Assembly (NCBI GenBank): GCA_028564925.1 | Contig: CM053033.1 | Coordinates: 116,289,252 to 116,353,251 of the forward strand | Direction of reading: 5' to 3' | DNA from: Lithobates sylvaticus | Taxonomy: Eukaryota; Chordata; Amphibia; Anura; Ranidae | DNA: 64,000 nt | Part shown: one piece after another, positions 10,793 through 22,784 of the stretch | Layout: every line of letters starts with the position of its first letter | Numbering within the stretch: position 1 is the first letter of the stretch | Position numbers and translations under genes: made by a program | The notes under the pieces: generated by a model | The model's input: the letters and a program-made list of their open reading frames with translations, nothing else | Told to the model about the DNA's origin: nothing | Database searches by the model: none

Positions 10793-11562
10793 TATATAAG
10801 TGGTCAGGGAATATAGCTTAATTTAACGTCACCTATAGCAGTTCCGTTCCCATAAGCCAAGCAAGCCTAGCCTATGGGTACATGACTACCTCCAGGAAAG
10901 CTATGTTCAATGGCCAGGAAGTCTAGGAGGCTAAAGAAAGGAAGAAGAGAAGAGTTCCTGTGGTTCCAGGAGGGTAGTTGTCTGCAGGGGGATGGCTGGG
11001 ACTGGTGTCTTGCAGAAACAGTCAGTCGGACATGCAGATGGGTCAGTCTAGGCAGCAGGAAGAAATGGTCAGCAAATATACAAAGGATAGCTCCAGGCAG
11101 CAGACAGAAATGTAGTCAAACAGGCCAGGGTCGGTACAGGCGGCAGGCAGAGGCAACACTTCACTGGAGTGGCAGTGATCAGGAACACTGTTGCCGGCTT
11201 ACACTAGTCTAGAGAGACTGGGACTGGTGTGGTGACAATTAGGGACACTGCTGCTGGCTTGACCACAGCTATCACATGGTACAGGACCAATAACAGATTA
11301 CAGTAGTAAGCAATGGCATTTGAATGAAAGCCGTTTGCTAATGGTCATGTGATCACTGCAATTGGTCACATGGTACCAGTGCCAATCACGGCGTCCCGCT
11401 GTGTCACAGTGCCGCTGTGCTCTTCTTGCGGCATGCACTAGTGCGCATTCTGGGAGGACATATGGGTAAGCCCTCTCAGAATGACGCTTGTCCCGCCCAG
11501 TTCTTGAGTTACAGGGGCTGGACAGGAGGCGGTTAAAATGTATCTGTAGGCAAAACTTCTCT
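10793..11562. other. Intron stretch without recognised feature
   Basis: No gene, clear terminal repeat or target duplication was seen. Several short phrases of the kind AGGCAGCAG...GAAAT recur between 11030 and 11130, which hints at an old unnamed repeat. A 100-codon open frame at 10910 has no recognisable domain. Confidence 0.5.
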
Positions 11563-11566
11563 TTAA

Positions 11567-12080
11567 CCGCTTAAGGACTGCCCCACATACATTTATTGCA
11601 GCAGGACAGCCCTGTAGCGCAAAATCAAGCACCTGTATGTGATTTTTTTCCTCTGGATCTGGGGCGCAAATGCTCGCCGCCGCCGACCTGCTCCTGATGT
11701 GACTGGGATCCGATTCCCAAGGCAGATAGAACGGCAGTCTGCCTATGTAAACAAGGTAGATCGCCATTCTGTGACAGGAAAAGACAGAGATCTTGTGTTT
11801 CTGCTAAGCAGGAATACGGATCTCTGTCTTCTCACAGTACAAGCATTCCCTCACCGTTAGAAATCACCCCCTAGAGACACATTTAACCCTTTGATTACCC
11901 CCTTCCCTGCCAGTGTCATTAGTACAGTGACAGTGCATATTTTTTAGCACTGATCATTGTATTAGTGTCACTGGTCCCCCCAAAAAAGTGTCACTGAGCA
12001 TCTGATTTGTCCGCCGCAATCTCGCTATAAGCCGCTGATTGCCATTACTAGTAAAAAAAAATAAAAATAAAAAATTATAT

Positions 12081-12151
<71 letters not shown>

Positions 12152-12503
12152 CCCATAGTTTGTAGACGCTATAACTTTTGCGCAAACCAATCAATATACG
12201 CTTATTTGGATTTTTTTTAAACATAAATATGTAGCAGAATACATATTGGCCTAAATTGATGTAAAAATTTGTTTTTTTTCCATTTTTATTTTATTGGATA
12301 TGTTTATAGCGCAAAAAATAAAAACGTAAAAGGTGATCAAATACCACCAAATCAAAGCTCTATTTTTGGGGAAAAAAAGGACATACATTTTATTTGGGTG
12401 AAGCGTCGCACGACCGCGCAATTGTCAGTTAAAGTAACGCAGTGCTAGATCGCAAAAAATGGCCTGGTCATGAAGGGGGATAAACCTTCTGGGGCTGAAG
12501 TGG
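11567..12503. mobile_element. TTAA-flanked DNA element, copy 1
   Basis: The element is bounded by TTAA at 11563-11566 and 12504-12507 and has related inverted tips, CCGCTTAAGGAC at the left and GGGGCTGAAGTGG at the right. Its right half (GCGTCGCACGACCGCGCAA, GCTATAACTTTTGCGCAAAC) is shared with the copies at 34450 and 41371. TTAA duplication is a property of piggyBac and Kolobok elements. No transposase is encoded. An AT microsatellite of about 75 bp lies inside (12075-12148). Confidence 0.75.
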
Positions 12504-12659
12504 TTAATTTGATATAGAGCAGAGATGAATTAGAACACCTGCCGGATTATATTCTTCTTTTTTTTTTTTAATACAGTGATTGGAAACAGAATAAGACCAC
12601 ATATACTTTCCAGATACAAGAAAATATTTAATATATGTTTTCTGGACGCGTCTACAGTG

Positions 12660-13140
12660 TTTCCACTTTCTGTACTACTTCCCAGAACGATCGTGCTTTA
12701 AAGAGGAGGTAAACACTGATGGGTTTTACTTCCTCTTTTGCTCCCTGCAAAGTAAAAGCATAATGGGCTAGGATGCATCTTAGCCCATTATGTGGCACTT
12801 ACCTGCAAACCAAGCCTGTGCTTCGTTTGCGCTATGTGGTTTGGGGCAATTTGCCAAAGTGCCCATTATATGGCTGCCCCAGCTGGCGGTCACATCCATC
12901 TTCACCCCTATTCCTTCCGGGGCCGTGGACTCCAGCTCTGTGACTGGTCGGAGTCGCCTGTCACGGCACTCGCTAGTTAAGAAACGGCACGGAGAGCGTT
13001 TCTTCACAGCGCATTGCGACGATGACATTCTCGGCACAGTACAGAGTAAATATATTCTAAACGGCGCATATTTAGGAGATATTTACTGTATCTACACGTA
13101 AGCCTTTATATAGGCTTACCTATAGGTAGAAATTGAAATT
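12660..13140. repeat. Dispersed repeat, copy 2 of 2, with GC-rich core
   Basis: This non-coding repeat contains the small hairpin and ATCTACACGTAAGCC-type motif seen at 1432-1525. Its left part (AGAGGAGGTAAAC near 12700) and internal AGCCCATTATG duplication suggest a composite of two older fragments. A reading frame of 103 codons across it has no recognisable domain. Confidence 0.5.
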
Positions 13141-13206
13141 GATGTGTGAGAAAGGTGAAAGGTACATTGCGTGCGTTTCCTGCATTGCATGTGAATGCAC
13201 TACCCC

Positions 13207-13681
13207 ATAGACATGTGCGCCGTCAATAAATTGGTTTCGTTTAGTTTTAGAATTAATTCGTATTTCGTAATTCATGTCCAAAATTCTATTTGGATTCGCA
13301 TGAAATATGAATTTGTTAGGTTCGTTAACTTTTCGTAACAATTACGAATGTTCATTATGAGGGGCTCCCACCATCCCTGTGCTGTGCTGACTTCCTGGGG
13401 TTAGAACTTTTAGGTAAGTTCATTTTTAGTAACAATTACGAATGTTCGTTATGAAGAATTTATTATGAGGGGCTCCCACCGTCCCTGTGCTGTGTTGACT
13501 TCCTGGGTTTTTTAACTTCATCATAACGAATAATCGTAATTAATGAACATTCTCATTTCCGTTGTAACGGAATTTGGATCTGAAATTCGTAAACAAAATT
13601 TAGTATTTCGTACAAAATTCGGAAGCATAGCAATTCGTATTTCGGATCCTCCTGAATGTACGAAACTAAATCGCACATGGC
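13207..13681. mobile_element. AT-rich non-autonomous element with TTCG-rich ends
   Basis: Inverted tips of the type ACATGTGCG (left) and CGCACATGG (right) enclose sequence rich in TTCGTAA motifs. A unit of about 100 bp containing GAGGGGCTCCCACC is duplicated in tandem (13335-13400 and 13430-13505). There is no coding capacity and the target duplication is unclear. Confidence 0.5.
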
Positions 13682-14114
13682 TACGACCCCTGCAAAATGC
13701 ATGTGGGTGCTATTAATTGCCACCCCAAATACATCTTGCAAACGTGCTGCCACCAAACTGCATGGCACTACATTTCTATGTGGTTTGGTGCAGTGCAATT
13801 TGCCAAAGTAGTACTTTCCTTTTCGTCAAGCCAAAACCGAACACTTAAGCAGCGCACGCCAATTATTTTTTTTATTTTTTTGTAGTACATTAAATTAATT
13901 ACCTCTGTACAGAGCAATGCACAGCAATTGTGTTATGTAGTATACACTATACATATATTTTTGTAATTAAATAACATTTCTAATCATATGGAATTAATCA
14001 CAAGAGTCTCCCTTTACATCAGAGTCAACAGAGTTTCCCCTCTGAATCCGCAGCGTTCCCCTTTACATCTGAATGCACAGGGTTTGTTCCCCTTTACATC
14101 TGATACTGCAGGAG
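13682..14114. other. AT-rich intron stretch
   Basis: It contains an inverted partner of the sequence just left of 13207 (GCAATTTGCC-type phrases), so the element above probably sits inside an older palindromic repeat. Near 14010-14100 three copies of a TCCCCTTTACATCTGA-like phrase lead into the minisatellite. No gene is seen. Confidence 0.5.
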
Positions 14115-15640
14115 AGGAGTGTGGAAGGTATGATGGAGGCAGTATGTTCAGGAGAGGAGTGCGGAGGGGATGATGGGGGCAGAATGTACAGGAGAGGAGT
14201 GTGGAGGGGATGATGGGGCAGTATGTACAGGAGAGGAGTGTGGAGGGGATGATGGGGCAGTATGTACAGGAGAGGAGTGAGGAGGGGATGATGTGGCAGT
14301 ATGTACAGGATAGGAGTGCGGAGGGGATGATGGGGGCAGAATGTACAGGAGAGGAGTGCGGAGGGGATGATGGGGGCAGAATGTACAGGAGAGGAGTGCG
14401 GAGGGGATTATGGGGGCAGAATGTACAGGAGAGGAGTGCGGAGGGGATTATGGGGGCAGAATGTACAGGAGAGGAGTGCGGAGGGGATTATGGGGGAAGA
14501 ATGTACAGGAGAGGAGTGCGGAGGGGATGATGGGGGAAGAATGTACAGGAGAGGAGTGCGGAGGGGATGATGGGGGAGAATGTACAGGAGAGGAGTGCGG
14601 AGGGGATTATGGGGGCAGAATGTACAGGAGAGGAGTGCGGAGGGGATTATGGGGGCAGAATGTACAGGAGAGGAGTGCGGAGGGGATTATGGGGGCAGAA
14701 TGTACAGGAGAGGAGTGCGGAGGGGATTATGGGGGCAGAATGTACAGGAGAGGAGTGCGGAGGGGATTATGGGGGCAGAATGTACAGGAGAGGAGTGCGG
14801 AGGGGATTATGGGGGCAGAATGTACAGGAGAGGAGTGCGGAGGGGATGATGGGGGAAGAATGTACAGGAGAGGAGTGTGGAGGGGATGATGGGGAAAGAA
14901 TGTACAGGAGAGGAGTGCGGAGGGGATGATGGGGGAAGAATGTACAGGAGAGGAGTGCGGAGGGGATTATGGGGGCAGAATGTACAGGAGAGGAGTGCGG
15001 AGGGGATGATGGGGGCAGAATGTACAGGAGAGGAGTGCGGAGGGGATTATGGGGGCAGAATGTACAGGAGAGGAGTGCGGAGGGGATTATGGGGCAGAAT
15101 GTACAGGAGAGGAGTGCGGAGGGGATTATGGGGGCAGAATGTACAGGAGAGGAGTGCGGAGGGGATGATGGGGGCAGAATGTACAGGAGAGGAGTGCGGA
15201 GGGGATTATGGGGGCAGAATGTACAGGAGAGGAGTGCGGAGGGGATGATGGGGGAAGAATGTACAGGAGAGGAGTGCGGAGGGGATGATGGGGGAAGAAT
15301 GTACAGGAGAGGAGTGCGGAGGGGATGATGGGGGAAGAATGTACAGGAGAGGAGTGCGGAGGGGATTATGGGGGCAGAATGTACAGGAGAGGAGTGCGGA
15401 GGGGATGATGGGGGCAGAATGTACAGGAGAGGAGTGCGGAGGGGATTATGGGGGCAGAATGTACAGGAGAGGAGTGCGGAGGGGATTATGGGGGCAGAAT
15501 GTACAGGAGAGGAGTGCGGAGGGGATTATGGGGGCAGAATGTACAGGAGAGGAGTGCGGAGGGGATGATGGGGGAAGAATGTACAGGAGAGGAGTGCGGA
15601 GGGGATGATGGGGGAAGAATGTACAGGAGAGGAGTGGTTA
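14115..15640. repeat. 40-bp minisatellite, about 38 copies
   Basis: The unit is 40 bp, with the core TACAGGAGAGGAGTGCGGAG followed by GGGATGATGGGGGCAGAATG. Copies differ mainly at two places (GATGAT or GATTAT; GGCA or GGAA), and runs of the same variant suggest recent block duplication. Because 40 is not a multiple of 3, all three frames cycle and yield the same spurious Cys-Thr-Gly-Glu peptides. Pure, even copies indicate a young or still unstable array. Confidence 0.97.
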
Positions 15641-16668
15641 GCGATGATTTCACACAGTGTCTGTGGGGTGACCAGGGAGTGATGTTGGGAAGATAAGGAA
15701 AGGATGTATAAAGTGGTCTGGGGGTGATATAAGCTGGGGGGGGGGGGGGGGATGGGGTCTGAGAAGTGGTCAGATAGTAATTTTTATGATCAAAAAAAGC
15801 TTTTATACTCATCTACTAATATATACAGCAATAAATCATACAGCAGTACTATTCAATGAAAACAATCTGTTATAAACTGTAAGCACACACACACACACAC
15901 ATATATATAATCCAGCACTCTGTATGTACTGTACAGATGATGTGACGGTAATGTATGACAATTCATATATTATAACCCTATGTTGATCAAAGCTCTGTAC
16001 AATCAGAAGTGTAGACTCATCACATATATACAGGTTACATGAATGGTCACACATTACTTTCACATTATCTAGTCTGTGATTGGTGGATGTTTGTATAGAC
16101 ATGTGTGCTGCTCAGGAGGTATCTGTCAGCTGTGATAGGTCTGCACACTCCCCCCTTCCCCCATACACTCACTATCTCCTCTGATTCTCCTGTCACCTGC
16201 AATACAAATACTCCTAAACTTTGCAGCTTTGCTTCCTAGGAGACTTTTTTCAGGAAAAAGAAAATTCAGCTCACCTCCTCTCTTCCTCTGGCCAGCCCGT
16301 CAGGAGCTTCAGTGAGCTCCGCCTCCCGATTCTCTCAGCACTCCACACTGGTGATTGGAGGGGGGAGGGAGGCTGAGTCAGAGATACCAGAGACTGTGCA
16401 GGAGACTGGAGGAAGGGGGGACACAAAGGAGCTTTGGATTCCAGCATACACTGCAGGCACAGTGTACTTATTTAAAAGCAATGCCACTGCTGCTGTCTCA
16501 CAGTGACAGATGTGCCGATGGTCACTCCCCCCCCCACCTGAATGGTCTCTTCCTGTTCTGAGCTGAATCATGTGCCCGGGTTACAGGCAGTACAAAACCC
16601 GGGCACATGATTCAAGACCCGTACTGTCCGGGTGAATCCCGGACAGGTGGCAACCATACACGGTCCCC
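15641..16668. mobile_element. Probable right part of an element ending GGTGGCAACC
   Basis: The segment has poly-G (15737-15750), a CA/TA microsatellite (15885-15910) and a terminal hairpin (16570-16610, arms with GCCCGGGTT and AACCCGGGC). It then ends GGACAGGTGGCAACC, the mirror of left ends seen at 53237 and 55468. The 40-bp minisatellite may be part of the same element, but no left end was found before it. Confidence 0.4.
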
Positions 16669-17052
16669 TTACGTTCTGGTTTTGCCAGTCTGTTCATTTG
16701 AATGGGCTGCCGAAGGTGCCTGAACACGGAAAAAGTAGTGCGTTTGGGGTGCCATTAACAATAACACCTGCATTTGTCTCATGGGGGCAGCGTTAACATG
16801 CGATCTGGGAAGTGTGCACAGGACGCGCCTTTCAAGAACCACGTTCTAGTGTGAACCGGCCCCTAAACAACACTTTAGGTCTATTTCTTGTCTCTGTACC
16901 ATGGGAAACCTTGCAAAGAACTTATGGCCGCTTTATAAAAAAATAAAAATAAAAAAATAATTTAACATTGACAGAAAAGGTGTTTTAAAAAGCTGCTACG
17001 AAAGACCCAAAAGAACATAAAACTGCAATCATCAGCAGTGAAAAGCAAAACT
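16669..17052. repeat. MITE-like segment and DIRS target sequence
   Basis: The motif AGTGTGAACCGGCCCCTAA near 16850 is the right-end style of Harbinger-like MITEs. From about 16980 the sequence GTGTTTTAAAAAGCTGCTAC begins; it has a close second copy at 23025 and forms the left flank of DIRS copy 1. No coding sequence is seen. Confidence 0.5.
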
Positions 17053-17603
17053 GTTCTCCTGTCGCATCATGGCAGCATACACTCTGGGTTGTGACTCCGC
17101 CTCCACAACCTGATAGGACCACATAACTATAAGATGACGATACGGCCCCCCGCCCCCGTATTCTCTAATTTTTCCTCACCTGTTGGGACCGCACGGATCA
17201 CCACCCTCTTACCGCTTCGCCCCAGCCAGGTTCTAGCCTCTCCTGGTTTGGAAGTCCTTGCCGGTACAGCCTCTAAATGAAGCTAAATGGAAGGAACCCC
17301 ACTCTGGTGATCTCAGGGGTATTGCTGCTCTCTCCTGCCTGCTACAACAAGCCTTAAACAGGTTTTGAAAAAGCACTGCCACCATTGCCTTGGGAAGTAA
17401 GCCTTAAATAGGTTTAAAGGTATGTGGTTACACTCTAAACGTATAAGCCTTAAATAGGCTTTGTTACCTTGCAGTGGTCTCCCTCTATCGTTTGTCCCCC
17501 TGTTTTCACTGTGGCACTCTTTGTTTTTGTTATTTTGGGGTTCCTCTGGGCCCTGTAGTCCCTCTGAATGCTGTGCGGGTCCGCCGAGCGTCTTGGCGCC
17601 TCC

Positions 17604-17697
17604 GCGCATGCGCAGTACGAGTGTGTGGGCGCCCTGTGTATTCCTTCCCAGGTTCCAAGATGGCGCCGGCGGCCGTACGGCGCTACTGCGCATGCGC
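17604..17697. promoter_or_regulatory. NRF1- and YY1-like sites in DIRS copy 1 leader
   Basis: Two perfect GCGCATGCGC palindromes (17604-17613 and 17688-17697) match the NRF1 site. AAGATGGCG at 17657-17665 matches the YY1 core. All lie in a CpG-rich stretch upstream of gag, where the element's promoter would be expected. Binding is inferred from motif identity only. Confidence 0.45.
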
Positions 17698-18059
17698 TCC
17701 CGGCGCCAAATTTGAAAAGGGAAAATTCCCTCTTTGATTCCCTGGCTCTATTCCTGCATGAAGCTGCCTCCAGAATATCCCAGAATCATCCCAGCACACA
17801 TCCACAATAGGTAATTGATCTTTTTCTCTCTTCCTCCTTTCCTGTGTATTCTGCGTGTTGCTCTCCTTTCTCCCTTCCTTTCTCTCTGCCTTTCCTCTTA
17901 CTATGCCTATTTTTTATTGTTGCTAGGCTGCCTATTCTATCCCTATGGAGACCACTGCCCAAGCAGATCACCATCAACGTGATAGGTAAGAGGGAAGGAT
18001 TGGGTAAGTAGAGAAGATCGAAAAAGAGAGCAGGATCCACTAACGCTACCTAAACGGTT

Positions 18060-19301
18060 AGACCCGCCAGGTCCTCAAGGTCATCCAAATCTGGACGCAG
18101 GGAGACCTCTCGTGGAAGAAGCCGTTCGGGACACAGAAGGAGCCACTCAAGCAGCAGCAGGAGAAGGAGCCGCTCAGGCAATAGAAGGAGCCACAGGAGT
18201 CGCTCCAGGTCCTGCTCCCATAGCCACTCCCACCGCAGAAGGTCACAGCGCAGACGCCACTCGCCAGCACCCCCTTCCCGACCGGCTGCCAAAGCCTGCT
18301 GGATATGCGGGGCCATCGCCCTCCCGGACAAGCTTGCCTGTCGCAGGTGCTTCGAGGAGGCCACCAGGGAAAAAGATCAGGAGCCGAGGGAGCTTGCCGC
18401 TGCAGCCCCGCAGACCACCCCAGACACAGAAATGTCCGTTAGAGGCACCTCTCCAACTCCCCCCAGTACATCTAGAGAGTTGGACTCCCAGTCTGAGGAA
18501 GAGGAGCTGGAGGCCGCCGCTGGCTTCGACTTCTCCCTTATTGAGCCCTTTGTGAAGTCCGTCAAAGAGGCGATCAACTGGGAGGAACCCCAGGAGGCCC
18601 CCTAGAAGCGGAAGAAGTATTTCCCCAATCTTAAGAGGGATCCAGAGGCCTTCCCCTTCATCGAGGAACTGGATGACCTGATTAAGGAGGAGTGATAGAT
18701 AAATAATAGGCTTACTAAGCTCTACCCACTCAAAGAACCTAAGGCTAAGCCCCTGGTTACCCCGCCGGTAGTGGACGCATGCCTTATGCGCCTGGCCAGG
18801 CACGTGACGCTCCCTATCGAGGACGCGGTAACCTTCAGGGACGTCTTAGATAGAAAAATAGACACAGACCTCAAGAGGGCCTACCTAGCAGCGGGAGGCG
18901 CTTGTAGGCCAGCCATGGCACTGGCCGCCGTAGGCAAGGCCATCTCCAGCTGGTCAGCTTCCACAGAGAAGCTTGTTACGGAGGGCGCAGACCAGGACAA
19001 AATAGTCAGGGCCCTGCAAGAACTCAGTCTCGCAGGGGATTTCGTGGCAGAGGCCTCAGTAGATGCCATAAGGTCCACATCTAGGGCCATGCTGGCCTCG
19101 GTAATGGCCAGACGTGCTCTCTGGCTGAAACCCTGGGCAGCGGACCCGGCCTCCAAATCAAACTGGTGCCGTATTCCCTTCGATGGCGAGAACCTCTTTG
19201 GGGCGAAATTGGATTCAGCGATCTCGAAGGTGACCGGTGGGAAATCTGGGCTTATTCCCTCAGATAGGAAACCCGAGGCAGCAGAGACCCCCTCCTTTTA
19301 G
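18060..19301 (+). pseudogene. DIRS copy 1 gag-like region (fossil)
   Basis: The capsid-like gene begins with a segment rich in Arg-Ser and Ser-His pairs (about 18087-18280), followed by a CWIC/CRRC zinc-binding pair (about 18290-18350) and an acidic, alanine-rich middle. The distal part (18771-19301) is alpha-helical looking, with a conserved ARRALWLKPWAADPASK-like block also present in DIRS copy 2. The gene is broken in a few places. Its product would package the element RNA. Confidence 0.75.
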
Positions 19302-19327
19302 GCGCAACCTGCCGGACAAGTATAGGG

Positions 19328-21336
19328 ATGCTAAGGCCTACAGACCAGGCACGGAATACCGGAGAAACTGGAGGAACCCCCAGGCGACTTTCTCCAAATA
19401 CCAAAAACCTAAGACTTCTGTGTCTACCGACCAGAAGTCTTTTTGAAGGTGCGTCCGTCCAGCCAGCAGTAGTGGGGGCCAGGCTATCAAAGTTTCAGCT
19501 GGCTTGGGCGGATATCATCAAGGACCCCTGGACGGTAGCTACCGTCCGTTTCGGGCACAGGTGGTCATTCCGGGGACGCCCCCCGTGGGATCACTTCTGT
19601 CCAACCAAGCTCCCATCCTCGCGGGAAAAAAGGGCGTTGCTAATGGACTACATCCAGGAGTTGCTCCTAAAGGAGGCGATAGTGGAGGTGCCCCTATCTC
19701 AAAGAGGTCGGGGGTTTTACTCCCCACTATTCCTGGTCAGAAAGAAGTCAGGGGACCTGCGCCCTGTACTAGACCTAAAAAGGCTCAACCTCTCCATCCG
19801 GGTGGAGTCTTTCAAAATGGAAAGCCTGCAATCCATCCTAAACCGAGAGGATTGGATGCTGTCCGTGGACCTCCAGGACGCATACCTACACGTCCCAATC
19901 CATACCTTATTCCGAAGATTCCTCCGGTTCTCAATAAACCAGCGGCACTTTCAATTCCGGTGCCTCCCGTTCGGGATCTCTACGGCTCCCAGAACCTTCA
20001 CAAAAGTCCTCCTCCCGGTAGTAGCGGCCCTGAGAGAGAGGGGTCTGAGGGTTCACCATTACCTGGACGACATTCTCCTCCTATCAAACAGCCAGGAATC
20101 CCTTACCCAGCACCGGGAAATCCTAATTTCCACTCTTCAGGATCTAGGGTGGCTCATAAACTGGGGGAAGAGCAACCCCCAGCCCTCTCAGAGGATGGTT
20201 CTCCTGGGGGCTGTATTAGACACTCGGTCGAACACGATAGAGTTGCCTCCAGAGAAGGTCCCCCCTCTGACCCAGAAAGTCAGGAGAGCTATCCTAGCTG
20301 CATCCCTACCAGCCAGATGGTGCCTCAGCCTCCTAGGCTCCCTATCGGCTACCATTCCGATGATACAATGGGCGCAATGGAACTCGAGGCCTCTACAAAT
20401 CTCGTTCCTGCGCCAATGGAACGGCTCGTCCATGTCTCAGCCCATCCACATCTCACAGGAGGTCAAGCAGTCCTTGGGATGGTGGACCCGGCCGAGCAAC
20501 TTGGACAAGTGCAGGCACATATTCCCCCCCCCCCTCAGGAGGTGGTTACCACGGATGCCAGTTTGGAGGGATGGGGAGCCCACTACTTACACCATGCAGT
20601 CCAGGGCCGCTGGCCATTCGAGGTTCGGGATACCGTTTCCAATGTACTGGAAATGAGGGCGGCCTTCCAGGCCCTCCTGGCCTTCGGCCCTCTCCTGAGG
20701 GGCAAACAGGTCCTCTTGAGGTTGGACAACAAAGTCGCTGTCGCCTATATCAACCGCCAGGGAGGCACCAAGAGCTCTTCCATGATGCGGGAGGTTCTCC
20801 CCGTTATGGAATGGGCACAGCGGAACCTCCTGGACCTCAGAGCGGCCTACATCCCGGGTACCGAGAATCTCCTGGCCGATTCCCTCAGCAGGAGATTTCT
20901 CTCAAACAACAAATGGTCCCTGAGTCCGCAGGCCTTCGCCCTGATCTCCAGAACCTGGGGTCCCCCGGACATAGACCTGGCAGCGACTCCGGAGAACGCA
21001 AAATGCCAGAGGTTCCTGTCACGAGTCCCCTTCCCCTCAGCAGAAGTGACAGACTGTCTCCAGCACCCCTGGGACTTTCACCTCGGGTACATCTTCCCCC
21101 CGACCCCCTTGATAGCGAGGTTTCTGCTGAGACTCAAGAGGTCATCAGCTCTGGTAGTGGCCGTGATTCCCTTCTGGCCCAGGAGGCCGTGGTTTACCAC
21201 CCTCCTACAGCTAAGCACAGCAGACCCGCTTCCCCTCCTACAGTCAGCCGACCTGCTTTCCCAAGACCAACTGCTCCACCCGAGTCCGGAGAAGCTGCAC
21301 CTAATGGCTTGGAGACTGAGAGGTCTAGATATCTAG
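19328..21336 (+). pseudogene. DIRS copy 1 reverse transcriptase-RNase H (fossil)
   Basis: Recognisable parts, in order, are KSGDLRPVLDLKRLN, SVDLQDAYLHVPI, the catalytic HHYLDDILLL (about 20055-20085) and an RNase H block with TTDASLEGWGAHY and LRLDNKVAVAYINRQGG. This order is that of DIRS polymerases. The gene overlaps the recombinase gene in another frame, as usual in the family. Confidence 0.85.
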
Positions 21337-22342
21337 AGCAGGGCTGCTCCGCGAGGGTGGTGGACACACTACTCCAGGCCAGGAAGCCTACCACAAACAC
21401 CACCTACCGGCGGGTCTGGGATAAGTTCACTTCCTTCGCCCAACAGCAGGGGTGGAACCTATCCTCCATATCAACCCCACAGATCCTAGAGTTCCTGCAG
21501 GCAGGTCTGGACAAAGGTCTCGGCTCCAGCACCCTCAAGGTGCAGGTGTCAGCCCTGTCCGCCCTGACCGGGACTAGGTGGGCTCACGACCCTCTTATCA
21601 TCCAATTCCAGAGGGCCTGTCTCAAGCTGAGGCCTCCCAGAAAACCTTCGTTCCCGGCTGGGACCTGTTGGTCGTTCTGGAGGCCCTATCTAAGGAGTCC
21701 TTCTTTCCGCTAGAAAGCATCTCCCTCTGGGACCTGACGCTGAAGGTGACGTTCCTGATTGCCATAACCTCGGCAAAAAGGGTCTCAGAAATGCAAGCCC
21801 TACTGGCCAGGGATCCATATCTGGTCGTTTATCCAGACAGGGTAGTCCTAAAACCCTCAGACCGCTTCATCCCCAAAGTATCATCCTCATTCCACTTTAA
21901 CCAGGAAATCAATCTGCCAGCGCTCACTACAGACCAGGGCGACCCGCACCCCCTGGATGTCAGGGGCAACATCCTCAAATACCTCTCCGCCTCAGAGCCC
22001 ATTAGGAAGTCAGAAAACCTCCTAATCATCCCTCACGGTTTCAGGAGAGGTCAGTCAGCATCGGCCCGCACCATCGCCTAATGGCTGGTGAAGACCATTA
22101 AGAAGGCCTACTCGCTAAGCTCCACGCAGATTCCGGACGGGCTGAAGGCACATTCCACCAGGGCAGTGGCGACCTCATGGGCAGCCTATTGTAGGGTCTC
22201 AGCAGAAACCATCTGCAGGGCGGCCACCTGGTCCTCCAGGAATACCTTTATTTCCCACTATAAAGTAGATTCTGCCCGCCTGTCTACTGTAAATTTTGGA
22301 AAGTCTGTTATCCAGGCCAACTCTGCCATTCCTTGTGAATAA
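20571..22342 (+). pseudogene. DIRS copy 1 tyrosine recombinase (fossil)
   Basis: The distal part shows the lambda-integrase fold signatures: the first catalytic Arg in SAKRVSEMQAL, the HSTRAVATSWA box (His-x-x-Arg), and the tyrosine in FISHYKVDSARLS close to the C-terminus. This enzyme replaces the integrase of LTR elements and inserts a circular DNA copy. The upstream half overlaps the polymerase gene. Confidence 0.85.
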
Positions 22343-22387
22343 AAACTGCTATTGATGCATTACCCACCCTGTCTGCGAGTTACTCCC

Positions 22388-22490
22388 CAGAGTGTATGCT
22401 GCCATGATGCGACAGGAAAACGGAAAATTGTATACTTACCTTTCCGTAATTTTCCTTTCCTGACGCATCTTCATGGCAGCATACAATGTC
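22388..22490. repeat. DIRS copy 1 internal complementary region
   Basis: The first part is the reverse complement of the element's left tip and the second part that of its right tip, joined at AAAACGG. The join shows what the circular intermediate junction looks like and places the GTT crossover triplet. It lies directly after the recombinase gene, its usual place. Confidence 0.88.
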
Positions 22491-22784
22491 CCACCCATTT
22501 TTAAAAGGTGATTCATATATACAGAGAATACGGGGGTGGGGGCCGTATCGTCATCTTATAGTTATGTGGTCCTATCAGGTTGTGGAGGCGGAGTCACAAC
22601 CCAGAGTGTATGCTGCCATGAAGATGCGACAGGAAAGGAAAATTACGGAAAGGTAAGTAAGTATACAATTTTCCGTTTTTCACTCTCCACTCAAGTTATA
22701 TAGTACCTGGAGCACCTGTGACCAGTTAACCACTCCTCTTAATTAGCAGACCGAAGGAAGAAAAAAAAATGCTATTTAAAAAGT

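Larger units (their letters stand above)
17053..22677 (+). mobile_element. DIRS-type retrotransposon, copy 1 (fossil)
   Basis: This 5.6-kb element has the full DIRS layout: inverted terminal repeats (17053-17170 and 22520-22677), gag, reverse transcriptase-RNase H and tyrosine recombinase in overlapping frames, and an internal complementary region (22388-22490) copying both outer ends. It has no target duplication. GTT stands at both borders (17053-17055 and 22675-22677), fitting insertion of a circular intermediate by the recombinase. The terminal repeats are still nearly identical, so it is fairly young, but a handful of breaks make it inactive. It lies antisense inside the torsin intron. 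Confidence 0.92.

Noticed and set aside
14201-15696. Series of Cys-Thr-Gly-Glu-rich open frames
   Set aside because: They arise from the 40-bp minisatellite in all three frames in turn, which is not expected of a gene.
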